NCBI GenBank assembly: GCA_963764665.1 | Contig: CAVXTL010000025.1 | Location: 1 to 64,000 of the forward strand | Length of the DNA stretch: 64,000 nucleotides | Direction of reading: 5' to 3' | Source of the DNA: JACVRW01 sp963764665 | GTDB lineage: Bacteria > Actinomycetota > Thermoleophilia > Solirubrobacterales > Thermoleophilaceae | Part shown: positions 1 to 10,440 of the stretch, piece by piece | Position numbering within the stretch: the stretch's first letter is position 1 | Layout of the letters: each line of letters begins with the position of its first letter | Program-made: the position numbers and the translations under genes | The notes under the pieces: model-generated | The model's input: the letters and a program-made list of their open reading frames with translations, nothing else | Database searches by the model: none | Told to the model about the DNA's origin: nothing

Positions 1-1095
1 GCCGAAGCCCTGCTCCTCCGCGCGCGCCCAGCGCTCGATCGTGGGCCACTCGCGACGGAGCTCGGGATACGCGTCGCTCATTACCTCCACCGTGCGCTCG
101 GCCAGGCGCGGGAGCAGGAGGCCCTCCTCGATCCCGAGAACGCGGCCCTGGTGCATCGCGCGGCGCATGATCCGGCGCAGGATGTAGCCGCGGTCCTCGT
201 TCGACGGCACCACTCCGTCGGCGAGCAGGAAGGTCGCGGCACGCCCGTGGTCCGCGAGGATGCGGAGCGCGCGGGTGGTGGCCTCGTCCTGGCCGTACGA
301 GCGTCCCGACAGCTCCTCGCCGAGCTCGACCAGCGGGCGCAGCTGGTCGGTCTCGAACACCGACTCCACGCCCTGGAGGATCGCGGCCATGCGATCGAGG
401 CCCATGCCGGTGTCGATGTTCCTGCTGGGCAGCGGCGTGAGCGAGCCGTCGGCGCCCAGGTCGTACTGCATGAACACCAGGTTCCAGAACTCCAGGAAGC
501 GCTCGGTGTCGTCGCCCGGGCGGTCGTCGTCGGAACCGAAGTCGGCCCCACGGTCCAGGTACAGCTCGGAGCACGGCCCGCAGGGACCGGTCGGTCCCGA
601 CTGCCAGAAGTTGTCCTCGCGCCCGAGGCGCACGATCCGATCCTCCGGCACGCCCACGGCCCGCCAGCACTCGATCGCCTCCTCGTCTGCACCCAGGCCG
701 AGGTCCTCGTCGCCGCCGAACACGGTGATCCAGATGCTCTCGAAGGGAAGCTCGAAGCCCTGCGTGGACAGCTCGAGGGCCAGCTCGACGGCGCGCTCCT
801 TGAAGTAGTCGCCCACCGAGAAGTTGCCCAGCATCTCGAAGAACGTGAGGTGCCGGTGGGTCCGCCCCACCTCCTCGATGTCGGTGGTGCGAAACACCTT
901 CTGGCAGGAGGTGAGCCGCGGCGACGGTGGCTCCTCGTCGCCGCTGAAATAGGGCTTGAAGGGCTGCATGCCCGCCGTGGTCAGCAGCACCGATGGGTCG
1001 TACGACGGCGGCACCAGGGATGCCGACCGAACACGCAGGTGGTCGCGCTCCTCGAAGAACGAAAGGAAGCGCTCGCGGATCTCTGCCGCCTTCAT
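1..1095 (-). CDS. alaS: Alanyl-tRNA synthetase, N-terminal part (gene runs off the left edge)
   Basis: Charges tRNA-Ala with alanine in the cytoplasm; class II synthetase. The reverse strand reads from an ATG at 1095 (MKAAEIRERFLSFFEERDH) to the window edge, giving 365 residues of a protein normally about 880 long. The catalytic-core hallmarks are present: the TTAGMQPFKPYFSG stretch, FRTTDIEEVGRTHRHLTFFE, MLGNFSVGDYF and the GPTGPCGPCSE motif. The editing domain and C-Ala domain lie outside the window. It is transcribed divergently from the HD-GYP gene across a spacer of about 150 bp. Identification is certain; only completeness is unknown. Confidence 0.97.
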   Translation of the reverse strand, partial: MKAAEIRERFLSFFEERDHLRVRSASLVPPSYDPSVLLTTAGMQPFKPYFSGDEEPPSPRLTSCQKVFRTTDIEEVGRTHRHLTFFEMLGNFSVGDYFKERAVELALELSTQGFELPFESIWITVFGGDEDLGLGADEEAIECWRAVGVPEDRIVRLGREDNFWQSGPTGPCGPCSELYLDRGADFGSDDDRPGDDTERFLEFWNLVFMQYDLGADGSLTPLPSRNIDTGMGLDRMAAILQGVESVFETDQLRPLVELGEELSGRSYGQDEATTRALRILADHGRAATFLLADGVVPSNEDRGYILRRIMRRAMHQGRVLGIEEGLLLPRLAERTVEVMSDAYPELRREWPTIERWARAEEQGFG

Positions 1096-1244
1096 CGCCA
1101 GGAGTCTAGGGCGGCAGATCGGCGGAGAGACTCTTCTCCGTTCCGGCAGAAAGGCTGCTCGCAAACGGGAGGTTCGCGGCAAGAAGGTGTGCATTCGGGC
1201 GGTCGTCCGCTAGGTGACCGCGCTTGCGACCGACGATTTCCCCA

Positions 1245-2621
1245 ATGCTAGTTGCAGAGGAACTGGTAGATCAGGCGCGCACGCGCCGGACCGAGCGCAT
1301 GGCGCCACGCGAGCGCGTGGTCCTCGGCGTGGTCTCCGCGCTGTTCCTCGCCGTAGCGGTGGTCATCGCCCTCACGCTCCCCGACGAGCGTGGCGTGGAC
1401 TGGCCGGTGCTGGGCATCCTGGTCATCGGCTACCTCGTGGCCGGGCGTGTGCGCTTCGAGTTCGCGGGCCACTACGGCACCGCCGAGCAGCTGCTGATCA
1501 TCCCGATCCTGGCGCTCGCGCCGCTGCCTTTCGTACCGCTCATCATCGGGCTCACCGCCGTGCTCCAGACGGTGCCCGAGGTGATCAGGCGCCGCGAGCA
1601 CGGAGAGCAGTTCGTGGCCCACCTCGCGGACAGCTGCTTCTGCATCCCCCCGGTGCTGGCGCTTGCGGCCCTGGCCCCGGGGGAGCCGAGCCTGAGCGAC
1701 GCCGGCGCCTACGCGATCGTGTTCGGCGCCCAGCTCTTCGGCGACCTCGGCTGGACGCTCGTGCGCAACGCGCTGCTCGACCGGCTCCCGCTGCGGACGC
1801 TCGCGTCGGTGTGGCTCGGCAGCACCCGGATCGACGCCACCTTCGCCCCGCTCGCCTTCTTGATCACGATCGCCTCGGTCAGCGAGCCGGTGGCCCTGCT
1901 CACGATCGCCCCCCTCATGTTCCTGCTCCACAGCTTCGCCCGCGACCGCGAGGAGCGCTGGGCCAACGCCGTCGAGCTGCACCGCGCGTACCGCGGCACG
2001 GTCATGCTGCTCTCTGACGTCGTCGAGGCGGAGGACAGCTACACGGCCGAGCATTCGCGTTCCGTCGTCGAGCTCGTGAACGCCGTGGCGGACGAGCTCG
2101 GGGTGGCCGAGGAGGATCGCCGTGAGCTCGAGTTCGCGGCCATGCTCCACGACGTCGGCAAGATCGCCATCCCGAACGAGATCCTCAACAAGCCCAGCAC
2201 GCTGGAGCCCGCCGAGTTCGAGGTCATGAAGACCCACACGATCGAGGGCCAGTTCCTGCTCGACCGCGTGGGCGGCCTGCTCGGCCGCGTCGGCCAGATC
2301 GTGCGCTCGTGCCACGAGCGCTGGGACGGCGGCGGCTACCCCGACGGTCTCTCCGGCGAGAGCATCCCCTTCGCCTCGCGGATCGTCTTCTGCTGCGACG
2401 CCTACAACGCCATGACGAGCGACCGCGTGTACCGCAAGGCGCTGCCTGTGAGCCACGCCCTGCAGGAGCTCGAGGACAACGCCGGCAGCCAGTTCGACCC
2501 GACCATCGTGGCGGCCCTGACCAGGGTCATCCGCGAAGGCAGCCCATCCTCCTCGGGCACCACGGACGAGGTCCGCGCCCTGATCGGCACCATGCCGACC
2601 CGCGCGACGGTTCCCGAGTAG
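1245..2621 (+). CDS. Membrane-bound HD-GYP domain phosphodiesterase
   Basis: Probable cyclic-di-GMP phosphodiesterase or related sensor output protein at the membrane. The N-terminal half (about residues 20-225) has six or seven hydrophobic segments with no recognised sensor family. The C-terminal half is HD-GYP: AEHS near 268, LHDVGKIAIP near 300, and the GYP motif near 355-367. In that motif the usual HHExxDGxGYP reads CHERWDGGGYP, so the first histidine, a metal ligand in characterised members, is replaced by cysteine. The ATG at 1245 is preferred; a TTG at 1224 and an ATG at 1299 are possible and none has a clear Shine-Dalgarno. No GGDEF domain is present. The gene stands alone. Confidence 0.88.
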   Translation: MLVAEELVDQARTRRTERMAPRERVVLGVVSALFLAVAVVIALTLPDERGVDWPVLGILVIGYLVAGRVRFEFAGHYGTAEQLLIIPILALAPLPFVPLIIGLTAVLQTVPEVIRRREHGEQFVAHLADSCFCIPPVLALAALAPGEPSLSDAGAYAIVFGAQLFGDLGWTLVRNALLDRLPLRTLASVWLGSTRIDATFAPLAFLITIASVSEPVALLTIAPLMFLLHSFARDREERWANAVELHRAYRGTVMLLSDVVEAEDSYTAEHSRSVVELVNAVADELGVAEEDRRELEFAAMLHDVGKIAIPNEILNKPSTLEPAEFEVMKTHTIEGQFLLDRVGGLLGRVGQIVRSCHERWDGGGYPDGLSGESIPFASRIVFCCDAYNAMTSDRVYRKALPVSHALQELEDNAGSQFDPTIVAALTRVIREGSPSSSGTTDEVRALIGTMPTRATVPE

Positions 2622-2829
2622 CTAGACCGACCGGCCCTACCGGCGTGCGGCGGAGCGCGGCTTTGTGGCTCTTGCATTTCGGCGTGGGGGCTCGACTGCA
2701 CTTCGAGCCCGAACCCACCGTGGCACATTGGTGTCGTACAGCAGCACCTATCCGCCACAGTGGTTGAGCCGGATCACGGCAGACCACACGAAAGTGACCG
2801 GACGCAGACAGCCCGACGGAGCGCGGCGG
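2622..2829. other. Convergent intergenic spacer
   Basis: This 208 bp lies between the convergent HD-GYP and MFS genes. I see short GC-rich inverted repeats (CCGG-type, near 2628-2643) but no strong hairpin followed by a T-run, and no credible reading frame. Confidence 0.5.
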
Positions 2830-4114
2830 CTAGACCTCGACCTGGGGCCGGTCCACCGTGATCGCGGGCCCGCGGCCGTCGCCCTCGGGCGGGACGGCGG
2901 GGGGCGACGTGTACACGTCGGACCTGCGCAGCCGCACCGCCACCACGGTCGACACCACGAGCACCGCAGCGCCGGCCGAGACCACCACCGCGCGCGCGCC
3001 GAACAGGCTGACGAGCCCACCCGCCGCGAGGAACGAGAGCGCGAAGGCCCACGCCGTGAGGGCGTCCTTAACGCCGAAGATGCGCGCCGTGAGGCGGTCG
3101 GGCACCAGCTCCTGGATGATCAGCCGCTCGTAGACCAGCATCAGCCCATTGCCGAAGCCCGTGACGGCGAAGGTCACCAGCAGCAGCTCGATCCCGGGTG
3201 CGAGGCCGGACACGAAGAAGCCGAACCCGATGATGAACAGGCCCAGGACGTAGCGGCCGCGCAGCGTCGTGGGCGATCCGCCGGCGCCGCCGGCGATCGA
3301 GCCCGCGGCGATGCCCACGCCGGCCACCGCCACGACCGCCGAGAACGACGCGTCGCTGGCATTGAGGTCCTCCTTGACGAACGGAAGCTCCGCCACGTTC
3401 ACCAGGCCGCCGAAGAAGAGCGCCACCGCCGAGGCGAACAGAATCGTCCAGAGCCCGGGAATGCCCCGGGCGGCGCGTAGCCCCTCCATGGCGTCCGCGA
3501 ACAGAGACGAGCTGCCCTCGTGCTCCTCGGCCTCCACGGGCGCGCGGCCGAAGTCGAGCCTGGACAGGACCACCGCCGACACGGCGAAGGTGACGCCGTT
3601 CGCGATCAGCACCAGGTCGGTGCCGCCCCCGACGAGCACCAGTCGCGGCGAGCGCGGGGCCGGCCGCAAGCCCGAAGTCGCTGATCGCGCCGTAGAGGGA
3701 CGTGGCGGCGGGCAGCCGCTCCCTGGCCACGAGGCTCGGCAGGGCCGCCAGCGTGGCCGGCGTGAACAGCGCGGTGCCCGCGCCGGCCAGGAGCGCCAGC
3801 GCCACGGTGGGTATGAAGCCGTCCACGAAGACGATGCCCACGAACGCCACCGCGCGGACCACGTCGGCCACCACCGCGCACAGGCGGCGGGACCAGCGGT
3901 CGGCCACCGCTCCGAACACAGGGCCCAGGAGCATCGGAGCCACCAGGTCCGCGATCAGGACGATGCTGATCGCCCACGCCGACTCGAAGCGCTCGTACGC
4001 CACGAGCAGCAGCGCCACGTAACCCGCGCCCGTACCCCAGGCCGACTGGGTCAGCACGGCGAAGAAGATCCGGGCGCGTGACTCCGCCCGCAACAGGTCG
4101 ATCGTGCGTCTCAT
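2830..4114 (-). pseudogene. MFS efflux transporter, interrupted by a one-base frameshift
   Basis: Major facilitator exporter of about 427 residues if the frame is repaired. The N-terminal part begins at ATG 4114 (MRRTIDLLRAESRARIFF) and carries the motif-A loop GAVADRWSRR. It reads correctly to ...GLAAGPALAA. There an extra base at about 3643 shifts the frame, and the continuation LVLVGGGTDLVLIANG runs in the next frame to the TAG at 2830. Both halves are full-strength MFS sequence, so this is probably a sequencing error or a very recent mutation. GGTGGAG lies just upstream of the ATG. A TTG at 4132 is a less likely start because it falls in the terminator tail. The substrate is unknown; the leader suggests drug-type regulation. 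Confidence 0.82.
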
Positions 4115-4130
4115 TGCTCCACCCTGCCCC

Positions 4131-4163
4131 AAAAAAAGAGGGACCGCGCCGAGGCGCGGTCCC
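4131..4163 (-). terminator. Intrinsic terminator directly before the MFS start codon
   Basis: On the minus strand a 10-bp perfect stem, GGGACCGCGC with GCGCGGTCCC, is closed by a CTCG loop and followed by TC and seven Ts. It ends 16 nt before the MFS ATG at 4114, leaving no room for a promoter between them. It therefore either ends the upstream peptide-transporter operon with occasional read-through or acts as an attenuator of the exporter. Confidence 0.85.
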
Positions 4164-4345
4164 CAAAGTAAAACCGCTCTACCGCTTCAGGGGCATTGGA
4201 GGATTCCTTCCTGTCCCGGGACGGACCCGACTTTTTGTCGGGCTCTGCATAGGTACACCTACTGGGCTTGTGCAAAGCCCGCTCGAAATATCGCAGAAGT
4301 GCCGGTCCTTGTCACCTTAGGTGCAAGAAGTTGTGCAAATGCAGG
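4164..4345 (-). promoter_or_regulatory. Structured leader region upstream of the MFS exporter
   Basis: The gap between oppF and the MFS gene (4115-4452) has no full-length gene. It is visibly lower in GC than its surroundings, about half, and is rich in perfect small hairpins. These are GGGCTT/AAGCCC at 4264-4280, TAGGT/ACCTA at 4250-4261, CCCGAC/GTCGGG with a T5 loop at 4226-4242, and the palindrome GTCCCGGGAC at 4213-4222. The terminator at 4131 closes the region. The remainder, 4346-4452, holds a possible oppF terminator stem (CCGCTCCG with CGGAGCGG) without a T-run. The layout resembles a transcription-attenuation leader. I found no match to a riboswitch consensus I know. Confidence 0.5.
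4179..4250 (-). promoter_or_regulatory. Putative leader peptide of the MFS attenuator
   Basis: A short reading frame on the minus strand ends at the TAG at 4179. From ATG 4250 it encodes 23 residues ending NPPMPLKR. From the internal ATG at 4196 it encodes only MPLKR. The internal start has a strong Shine-Dalgarno, AGGAAGGA, 8 nt upstream. The stop codon lies about 15 nt before the terminator stem. A short peptide ending in basic residues ahead of a terminator and an efflux gene is the arrangement seen in ribosome-mediated attenuation of antibiotic-resistance genes. Whether it is translated is inference. Confidence 0.4.
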
Positions 4346-4452
4346 AAGGATGCGGGTTTGCGGGCGCTTCCACGGCGCCCTGCAGGGGTCCCCCCGCGAG
4401 TGCTCGCAGGGATCCGCTCCGAGCCGCCGACGACGGCCCGTCCGGAGCGGCG

Positions 4453-5540
4453 CTATTCGAGGACTGCGGTGGGCTGCGGCAGCTCGTCGCCGCAGCCGTG
4501 CGGGCTCGTGTCAGACCGCTCTGCGGCCCGAATCTCGTCCGCGCTCACGTTCATCGGGTGGTGGCACGCGGCCAGGTGCCCGCTCGGGTAGCGCGTGAGT
4601 GGCGGCTCCACCTCGCTGCAGATCTCGGTGGCGCGCGGGCAGCGCGGATGGAAGACGCAGCCGGACGGCGGGTTGATGGGGTTGGGCGGCTCGCCCGAGA
4701 CCACCACCCGCTCACGCCGGCGGTTCTCGCGCGGGTCCGGGATCGGGATGGCCGCGAGGAGAGCGCCGGTGTACGGGTGGATCGGCTTCGTGTAGAGCTC
4801 CTCCGCCGGCGAGATCTCCATGAGCTTGCCCAGGTACATCACGGCGATGCGGTCCGACACGTGGCGCACCACCGACAGGTCGTGCGCCACGAACAGGTAC
4901 GTGAGGCCGAAGTCGTCCTGGAGGTCGTCGAGCAGGTTGATGATCTGCGCCTGGACCGATACGTCGAGCGCCGAGACCGGCTCGTCGAGCACGATCAGCC
5001 GCGGCTCGAGCGCGAGCGCCCGCGCCACGCCGATGCGCTGGCGCTGCCCTCCGGAGAACTCGTGGGGGTAACGGTGTAGATGCTCTGGATGCAGGCCCAC
5101 CCGGCGCAGTAGCTCCCGCACGCGGTCCAGGATCCCGTCGCGCGATGCTCCGTGGAGCCGCAGCGGCATGCCGATGATCTGGCTCACCCGCTTGCGCGGG
5201 TTCAGCGAGGCGAACGGATCCTGGAAGACCATCTGCATCTCCTTGCGGAGCGTCTCCAGCTGCCTCTGGCGAGCGTGGGTCACGTCCTGGCCGCGGAACC
5301 GGATGCAGCCGTCGGTGGGCTCGAGGAGGCGCATGAGCGCGCGCGACAGCGTGGTCTTGCCGCAGCCGGACTCGCCCACGAGCCCGAGCGTCTCCCCCTC
5401 GGCGAGGTTGAAGGTCACGTCGTCCACGGCGTGGACGCTGCCCACCTGGCGGTTGATCAGGACCCCGTCGCGGATCGGGAAGTGCAGCTTCAGGTGCTCG
5501 ACCTGGAGAAGCGCGCCGTCCGTGCTCGCCGGGGCATCGC

Positions 5541-5544
<4 letters not shown>
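4453..5544 (-). CDS. Oligopeptide/dipeptide ABC transporter ATPase, OppF/DppF type
   Basis: One of two ATPases powering the peptide-type importer. Walker A GESGCGKT is at residues 57-64, the signature FSGGQRQR near 163, and Walker B LIVLDEP near 183. The C-terminal oligo_HPY extension has the characteristic cysteine-rich CVFHPRCPRATEIC segment. At 363 residues it is of normal length for the family. Its ATG overlaps the stop of the preceding oppD-like gene by 4 bp (ATGA), indicating translational coupling. It is last in the order receptor-permease-permease-ATPase-ATPase. Confidence 0.94.
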
Positions 5545-6586
<1,042 letters not shown>

Positions 6587-6587
<1 letters not shown>

Positions 6588-7534
6588 CAGGTCAGCCGGA
6601 TGCGTGGGTCGAGGGCCGCGTAGAGGATGTCCACGACCGTGTTGAGCAGGACGATGAAGAAGGACCCGAACAGGGTGATCGCGAGCACCGGCGGCACGTC
6701 GAGCTGCCCGATCGACTCGGCCGCGTACTGCCCCACGCCCTGGATGTCGAACACCGTCTCGGTGAGGATCGTGCCGCCACCGAGCACGGCGCCGAAATCC
6801 AGCCCCCAGAGCGTGACTATCGGGATCAGCGAGTTGCGCAGCACGTGCTTGTAGAGCACCCGGCGCTCAGAGAGGCCCTTGGCGCGCGCCGTGCGCACGA
6901 AGTCCTCGTTGATCGTGTCGAGGATGTTCGACCTGAGCACTCGGGAGTACACGCCGATGAACAGGATCGACAGCGCGGTCCACGGCATCAGCAGGTGGTA
7001 GAACCACTGCCAGGGGTCGTCGGTGAACGGCACGTAGCCGCCGTTGGGGAACAGGCCCCATTTGAAGCCCAGGTAGTAGTTCATCAGCGCTCCGACCCAG
7101 AAGACGGGCATCGAGATGCCCACGAGCGCGATGATCGTCACGAAGCGGTCGGCGAACTTGCCCGCCTTCACCGCCGTGAAGACCCCGAGCGCGGTGGCCA
7201 CGGCCATCCAGAGGATCGCCGCGCCGATCGCCAGGGCGAAGGTGCGCGGGGCGCGCTTGCGAAGCTCGTCCACCACGTCGATCTGCGTGGTGTAGGAGAA
7301 GAGGTCCCCCGTGAAGGTCTTCTCCATCGTCTTGAAGTACTGGACGTAGATCGGGTCGTTGAAGCCCCACTCCGCGCGGATGATCGCGAGCTGGCCGGGG
7401 TCCGGCTGGCGTCCGGCCATCCGGAGCGCCGGGTCGCCGCCGGGGATCACGTTGAAGATCAGGAAGGTGAGCGCCGAGACCGCGAACAGCACGAGGATCA
7501 TCTGAGCGAGCCTGCGGACTATGAAGCGGGCCAC
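6587..7534 (-). CDS. Peptide-type ABC transporter permease, OppB/DppB
   Basis: Inner-membrane permease of 315 residues with six predicted helices. The N-terminus MARFIVRRLAQMILVLFAVS is typical of the DppB family. The EAA-type loop TARAKGLSERRVLYKHVLRN lies near residue 215, the site that contacts an ATPase subunit. One base separates it from the OppC-type gene, so the two permeases are translated from adjacent frames. Confidence 0.94.
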
Positions 7535-7535
7535 G

Positions 7536-8576
7536 TCAGTGCTCCAGGTGGATCTTCGCTCGGGGGTCGAAGGCGTCGCGCACGCCGTCGCCGAACACGT
7601 TCAGCGCGAGCACGGTGATCACGAGCATGACGCCCGGGACGATCGCCAGATGCGGGCCCGACAGGATGTGCTTCACGCCGTCGCCGATCATCGTGCCCCA
7701 GGACGGCTCAGGTGGCTGCACTCCCACGCCGAGGAAGCCCAGCGCCGCCTCGAGCAGGATCGCGTTGGCCACCATCAGCGGGAAGAACACGATCACGGTC
7801 GAGGACAGGTTGGGCAGGATCTCTGAGCCCATGATCCGCAGCGACCCGGCCCCCTGGGCGCGGGCTGCCTCCACGAACTCCTTCTCGCGCAGCGACAGCA
7901 CCTGGCCGCGGATCGGGCGCGCCATGTACGGCACGTAGACGACGGCGATGATCAGGATCGGGACCATTTTGGACTTGCCCCCCACGTGGAGGGGCCCGAT
8001 GCTGAAGCCCGACAGCGTGAGCGCCGTGCCGAGCGCCACGCCGAGGAGGATCACCGGGAAGGCCCAGATCACGTCCATGGTCCGTGAGATCACCGTGTCG
8101 GTGAAGCCCCGGAAGAAGCCCGACAGGATGCCGAAGATGATCGAGAGAAGCGTGGTGATCAGCGCCGCGACGGTGCCGATCAGCAGCGAGTTGCGGCCGC
8201 CGTAGAGCAGGCGCACAGCGGTATCGCGGCCGTTGGTGTCGGCCCCCAGGAAGAACTCGCCCTGCCACGTGGGGCCGATGGGCACGCCGTCGAGGGACAC
8301 CACGTCGACCTTCTTTCCGTCCACCACGATCTGGTCGGAGAGGTGGTTCTTCAGCGGCGTGGTGTGGGCCACGTGGTCCGCGTACAGCGGCGCTGACAGG
8401 CAGACCACCACGAGCACCACGAACAGCCAGCCGAATACCACGGCTGTGCGGTTTCGCCGCAGGCGCCGGAGCGCCAGCCGCCACGGGCCGAGGCCCGCCG
8501 TGTCGCGCCGACGAGCCTCCGCGTCGTAGCCCGCCGGGCCATCCATCGCAAACTCGGTGGCCGGCTCGATGGCCAT
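7536..8576 (-). CDS. Peptide-type ABC transporter permease, OppC/DppC
   Basis: Second permease, 346 residues. It has the long cytoplasmic N-terminus and large first periplasmic loop (about residues 75-125) of the DppC family. The signature FFLGADTNGRDTAVRLLYG precedes the membrane core. The EAA loop EAARAQGAGSLRIMGSEILPN is near 240, and the C-terminal GDGVRDAFDPR is standard. It is located 58 bp after the receptor gene in the same operon. Confidence 0.94.
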   Translation of the reverse strand: MAIEPATEFAMDGPAGYDAEARRRDTAGLGPWRLALRRLRRNRTAVVFGWLFVVLVVVCLSAPLYADHVAHTTPLKNHLSDQIVVDGKKVDVVSLDGVPIGPTWQGEFFLGADTNGRDTAVRLLYGGRNSLLIGTVAALITTLLSIIFGILSGFFRGFTDTVISRTMDVIWAFPVILLGVALGTALTLSGFSIGPLHVGGKSKMVPILIIAVVYVPYMARPIRGQVLSLREKEFVEAARAQGAGSLRIMGSEILPNLSSTVIVFFPLMVANAILLEAALGFLGVGVQPPEPSWGTMIGDGVKHILSGPHLAIVPGVMLVITVLALNVFGDGVRDAFDPRAKIHLEH

Positions 8577-8634
8577 GGGCTCTCAGGCTAACGCGCGCGG
8601 GCGGCCGGGTGGGGCCGCCCGCGCACGATGTGGC

Positions 8635-10302
8635 CTACTTCTTGCAGAACAGCAGCCAGTCGTTCTTGTACACCGGGTGCTCGCCGCCGCAGTTCTCGGA
8701 GTCCATTGCCTCCGAGAAGAAGGAGCTCGACTCCTCGCTTCCGTAGACGGCCACGTAGGCCTTCTCGTTCACGATGTAGTTGTCGAGCTCGGCCCACTCG
8801 TCGGCGGCCTCCTCGGGCGACAGCCCGCGCAGCTCGTCGAGCTTCTTGTCGAGCTCGGGATCGCTGACGAATCCCTGGTTGAACGTGACCTCGGACTGGA
8901 GCGCCCGGGTGCTCAGCAGCGACTCGACGAAGTCGCCCGGGTGCGGGTAGTCCTGGAACCAGTCGGTGAAGCCGGTCTGGGCGTTGGTCCGCTTCAGGCC
9001 GATCTGCTCGAAGTACACCTGCTGGTCGAGCGTCTTGATGTCGGCCTCGAAGCCGATCTCGTTCAGCATGTCGCGGAAGTAGTCCGCGATCGCCGGCCGC
9101 GGGTCCTTGTTGTTGACCCAGTAGGTGACCTTCTCACCCTCGTAGCCCGACTGCTTCACGAGCTCCTTGGCCTTTTCGATGTCCGGCTCGCCGGCCGGGT
9201 CGCCGTAGGCGCAGTCCGCCTCCTTGTAGCCGACGACTCCGGGCGGGATGAAGTTGCAGCCCGGCGTCAGCCGGCCGCCGAACACGCGGACCAGGGCGTT
9301 GCTGTCGATCGCGTAGTTCACGGCCTGCCGCGCTTCCAGCTTGTCGAACGGCGGCATGGTGACGTTCAGGAAGTTGTAGTAGACGTTCGGCGGGTTCGGC
9401 TGCTCGGAGTACCGGTCGGCGTACTTCTGCCGGACCTCCGGCAGCTGGTCGCCCGTCGGGTCCTCCGTCATGAAGTCGAGCTTGCCGGTGATCACGTCCT
9501 GAGTCATCTTCGTGACGCTGTCCGTGACGTGGCCGGTGATCTTGTCGAAGTTGCCCTTCGGGATCCCCGGGATGTCCGTCCAGTTCGGGTTCCGCCTGAG
9601 CTCGTAGAGCCGGTTGAAGTCCTTCACGTCGAGGATGTACGGGCCGACGCCGGGGGGCGGCTGCTTGAGGCTCTTGCCCGGTGACTTGGCCGCCGGAGTG
9701 GGAGCCGCGTACGGCTCGGCGAGCGCGAACAGGATCTTCGTGTCCGGCTCGGTGAGCGTGATCTTGATCGTGCCGGCCGCGTCGTCCGTCTCGATGCCCG
9801 AGATGTCGCCCTTCATGTCGGGCTTCGCCTGGAACTTCTCGGTGCCCTCGATGATCGGGCTGTAGAAGAACGACCAGCCGCTGCCCAGAGCGAGCAGGCG
9901 CTTGATCGTGTTCTCGAAGTCGCTGGCCTTGACGGCGGTGCCGTCGCTGTACTTGAGGCCCTCGCGCAGGGTGAACTCGTACGTCTTGCCGCCGTTGGTG
10001 GCCTCGGGCACCTCGGTGGCCAGGCCCGGGATGATCTCGGAGCCGGCCTCGCCCTGCTTGTGCGCATAGCTCAGAAGCGGCACGTAGGCCAGCTGGAAGG
10101 GCTGGACCGCCTGGGTCGTCTGGAACATGACCGGGTCGGCGTTGTCGAGACCGGTGGTCCCGATATTGATCTCGCCGCCCGCCTCACCGCTGCCGCTGCT
10201 TCCGGAGTCGGAGTCGTCGTCGTCCCCGCAAGCGGCGATCACGAACATCGCCATTACGGCAAGTATCAGCGCGAGTACGCGCCCAAGGCCCAGCTTCCCC
10301 AT
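8635..10302 (-). CDS. Family-5 substrate-binding lipoprotein of the peptide-type importer
   Basis: Extracytoplasmic receptor feeding the adjacent permeases. The 555-residue protein starts with a lipoprotein signal ending VIAAC (lipid-modified Cys 25), followed by an acidic, Ser/Gly-rich linker. The core has SBP_bac_5 features: LREGLKYSDGTAVKASDFENTI and ARQAVNYAIDSNALV. Two cysteine pairs, CNF...DC in the middle and NC...HPVY...FC at the end, are shared with the two other binding proteins in the window. GGAGGG lies 8 nt before the ATG. It is first in a five-gene importer operon. The ligand could be a peptide, nickel or another small molecule. Confidence 0.93.
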   Translation of the reverse strand: MGKLGLGRVLALILAVMAMFVIAACGDDDDSDSGSSGSGEAGGEINIGTTGLDNADPVMFQTTQAVQPFQLAYVPLLSYAHKQGEAGSEIIPGLATEVPEATNGGKTYEFTLREGLKYSDGTAVKASDFENTIKRLLALGSGWSFFYSPIIEGTEKFQAKPDMKGDISGIETDDAAGTIKITLTEPDTKILFALAEPYAAPTPAAKSPGKSLKQPPPGVGPYILDVKDFNRLYELRRNPNWTDIPGIPKGNFDKITGHVTDSVTKMTQDVITGKLDFMTEDPTGDQLPEVRQKYADRYSEQPNPPNVYYNFLNVTMPPFDKLEARQAVNYAIDSNALVRVFGGRLTPGCNFIPPGVVGYKEADCAYGDPAGEPDIEKAKELVKQSGYEGEKVTYWVNNKDPRPAIADYFRDMLNEIGFEADIKTLDQQVYFEQIGLKRTNAQTGFTDWFQDYPHPGDFVESLLSTRALQSEVTFNQGFVSDPELDKKLDELRGLSPEEAADEWAELDNYIVNEKAYVAVYGSEESSSFFSEAMDSENCGGEHPVYKNDWLLFCKK

Positions 10303-10440
10303 CTAATAACCCTCCAAGGTCCGGTGGTCCGGTCTAGCTTCCCCGTCGACCCGGCAAACTACTCCCCACCATCTGGGGTACGCCCGATCTGAACAAAGGC
10401 CTAACACGGGGAAAGTTCGGGTGATAGGCCACCTTTCCTC
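10303..10440 (-). promoter_or_regulatory. Upstream region of the peptide-transporter operon
   Basis: A 138-bp spacer between the stop of one binding-protein gene and the start of the next in the same direction. It contains an inverted repeat, GGCCTA/TAGGCC at 10398-10403 and 10425-10430, that may be an operator or a weak terminator. It also has the GGAGGG ribosome site before 10302. A promoter for the importer is expected here, but no convincing -35/-10 pair stands out. Confidence 0.4.

Noticed and set aside
4164..4345. tmRNA, SRP RNA, RNase P RNA or tRNA in the 4.2 kb gap
   Set aside because: No tmRNA tag or acceptor end, no SRP GGAA-loop helix, no RNase P conserved blocks. The tRNA-like GCGGTAGAGCG piece does not close into a cloverleaf.
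4078..4598. Overlapping plus-strand reading frames across the MFS leader
   Set aside because: They run through the terminator hairpin and into the oppF gene, have no family resemblance and lack ribosome sites. They are by-products of high GC.
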